Made by a program: the position numbers and the translations under genes. A DNA stretch of 64,000 nt, from contig SSNU01000313.1 in NCBI GenBank assembly GCA_012064415.1, positions 69,848 through 133,847 of the forward strand. Reading direction: 5' to 3'. Below the pieces are notes generated by a model that saw nothing but the letters and a program-made list of their open reading frames with translations, did not search any database and was not told the origin of the DNA. Positions 63,327 to 64,000 of the stretch are shown one piece after another (positions within the stretch are counted from its first letter, which is position 1; the number at the start of each line of letters is the position of its first letter). The DNA is from Gyrodactylus bullatarudis. Taxonomy: Eukaryota; Platyhelminthes; Monogenea; Gyrodactylidea; Gyrodactylidae.

Positions 63327-64000
63327 GTATGCATCCAAGTTATTTCTAAACCTTTCCTTGAATTATTCGGAATCAAGATAATCAATATGCCTTGTAGTTT
63401 TTCGCACTTTTTCTATCATCAGAAACGTTTTTAAATTAAAACAAGTGTCAAAGATTTAGACTTCAACTACTCTTATCCTTATTAAATTTCAATTCTTTCA
63501 CACCAATTTGATGCATTAGCTTACCTTTTCTTTCTTCCAATCACATGTTCCTCAATCTCTTTTCTGCATATAAAAATGTGATTTCTCTATATAATCTTAT
63601 CTTACTTTAAGCTCTTGACTATGACTAAATCTTTATCATCGATAAAAATTAAGAGAGAATACACTCTTTGATCATTCAAAGAATCAATCAATGTTATTCC
63701 ATCCTAGTCGAATACTACTCCCTTTTAAGCTTCGTTAAAAAACTTTCAGTAGATTTTAGATCATTTCAATCTCCAGGTTGTATTTATCTGAATATTTTAG
63801 ATTACCTAATTATAATTTTAGTTTAGGCCTTTTTAAACTTTTTTTATCTGATTTAAAAATCAACATTTACATGTCTATTGAAACATTTTGTGAAATACTA
63901 CAATAGTTAATTTTTCTTATACCTAGAATTTAGGACTATTTAAATAATTTCTGATAATACTACTTGCACAACTCTCCAACTTTCCTCGATATAAACTAAA
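63327..64000 (+). other. Intron of the PAR-1/MARK gene at the right edge
   Basis: Begins with the donor GTATGC after exon 4. No further coding exon was identified before the window ends. Confidence 0.45.

Overview
The window comes from an animal nuclear genome. It is A+T-rich, the genes are split by GT-AG introns, and it carries animal families: an ETS factor, an Oli-type bHLH, an Ig-domain protein, PAR-1/MARK kinase, VAC14, PNUTS, TRAP1, NDRG and LITAF-domain proteins. Its outstanding property is intron size. Genes whose exon joins can be checked against known protein families have introns of mostly 19 to 60 nt. One NDRG-family gene is cut into 11 exons by ten introns of 19-42 nt. From memory, such tiny introns in an animal are best known from mesozoans (dicyemids, with orthonectids as another compact lineage). 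That placement is an inference and no species is claimed.

Layout. 0-7 kb: a minus-strand Ig-domain gene with large introns, back to back with an isochorismatase-like gene. 9-17 kb: Oli-type bHLH (plus) facing an ETS gene (minus); the ETS introns and upstream flank hold duplicated gene fragments and a long hairpin. 17-22 kb: no recognised gene. 22-31 kb: a dense housekeeping block with CK1-like kinase, ZNF593, TRAP1, NDRG, PNUTS and a GNAT-like gene, some only 37-103 bp apart. 31-35 kb: sparse. 35-41 kb: VAC14 and the mitochondrial dicarboxylate carrier, divergent, then a transposase remnant. 41-45 kb: two genes for acidic, apparently secreted proteins. 46-47 kb: the end of a membrane-anchored protein and an orphan open exon. 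47-53 kb: gene desert. 53-55 kb: two LITAF-domain paralogues. 55-59 kb: an unrecognised coiled-coil/disordered protein. 59-64 kb: a PAR-1/MARK kinase running off the right edge.

Repeats. At least three families lie mostly in introns and spacers. (1) Elements at 2.9 and 37.2 kb, each flanked by a direct repeat of about 45 bp, end in a conserved motif resembling a type I hammerhead ribozyme; a decayed copy is at 13.9 kb. (2) A foldback element at 35.6 kb shares a protein-coding fragment with 17.5 kb. (3) Foldback/MITE-like sequences occur at 0, 2.8, 15.4, 35.0 and 54.0 kb. Two long VAC14 introns are long because elements of families 1 and 2 sit in them.

How genes relate: this is a eukaryotic region, so no operon is claimed. 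Several neighbours are divergent across 100-375 bp (TRAP1/NDRG, VAC14/SLC25A10, Ig/isochorismatase, coiled-coil/PAR-1), which suggests shared promoters. ZNF593 and TRAP1 converge with only 37 bp between stop codons, so their 3' UTRs probably overlap. All exon coordinates were read by eye from splice sites and reading frame.
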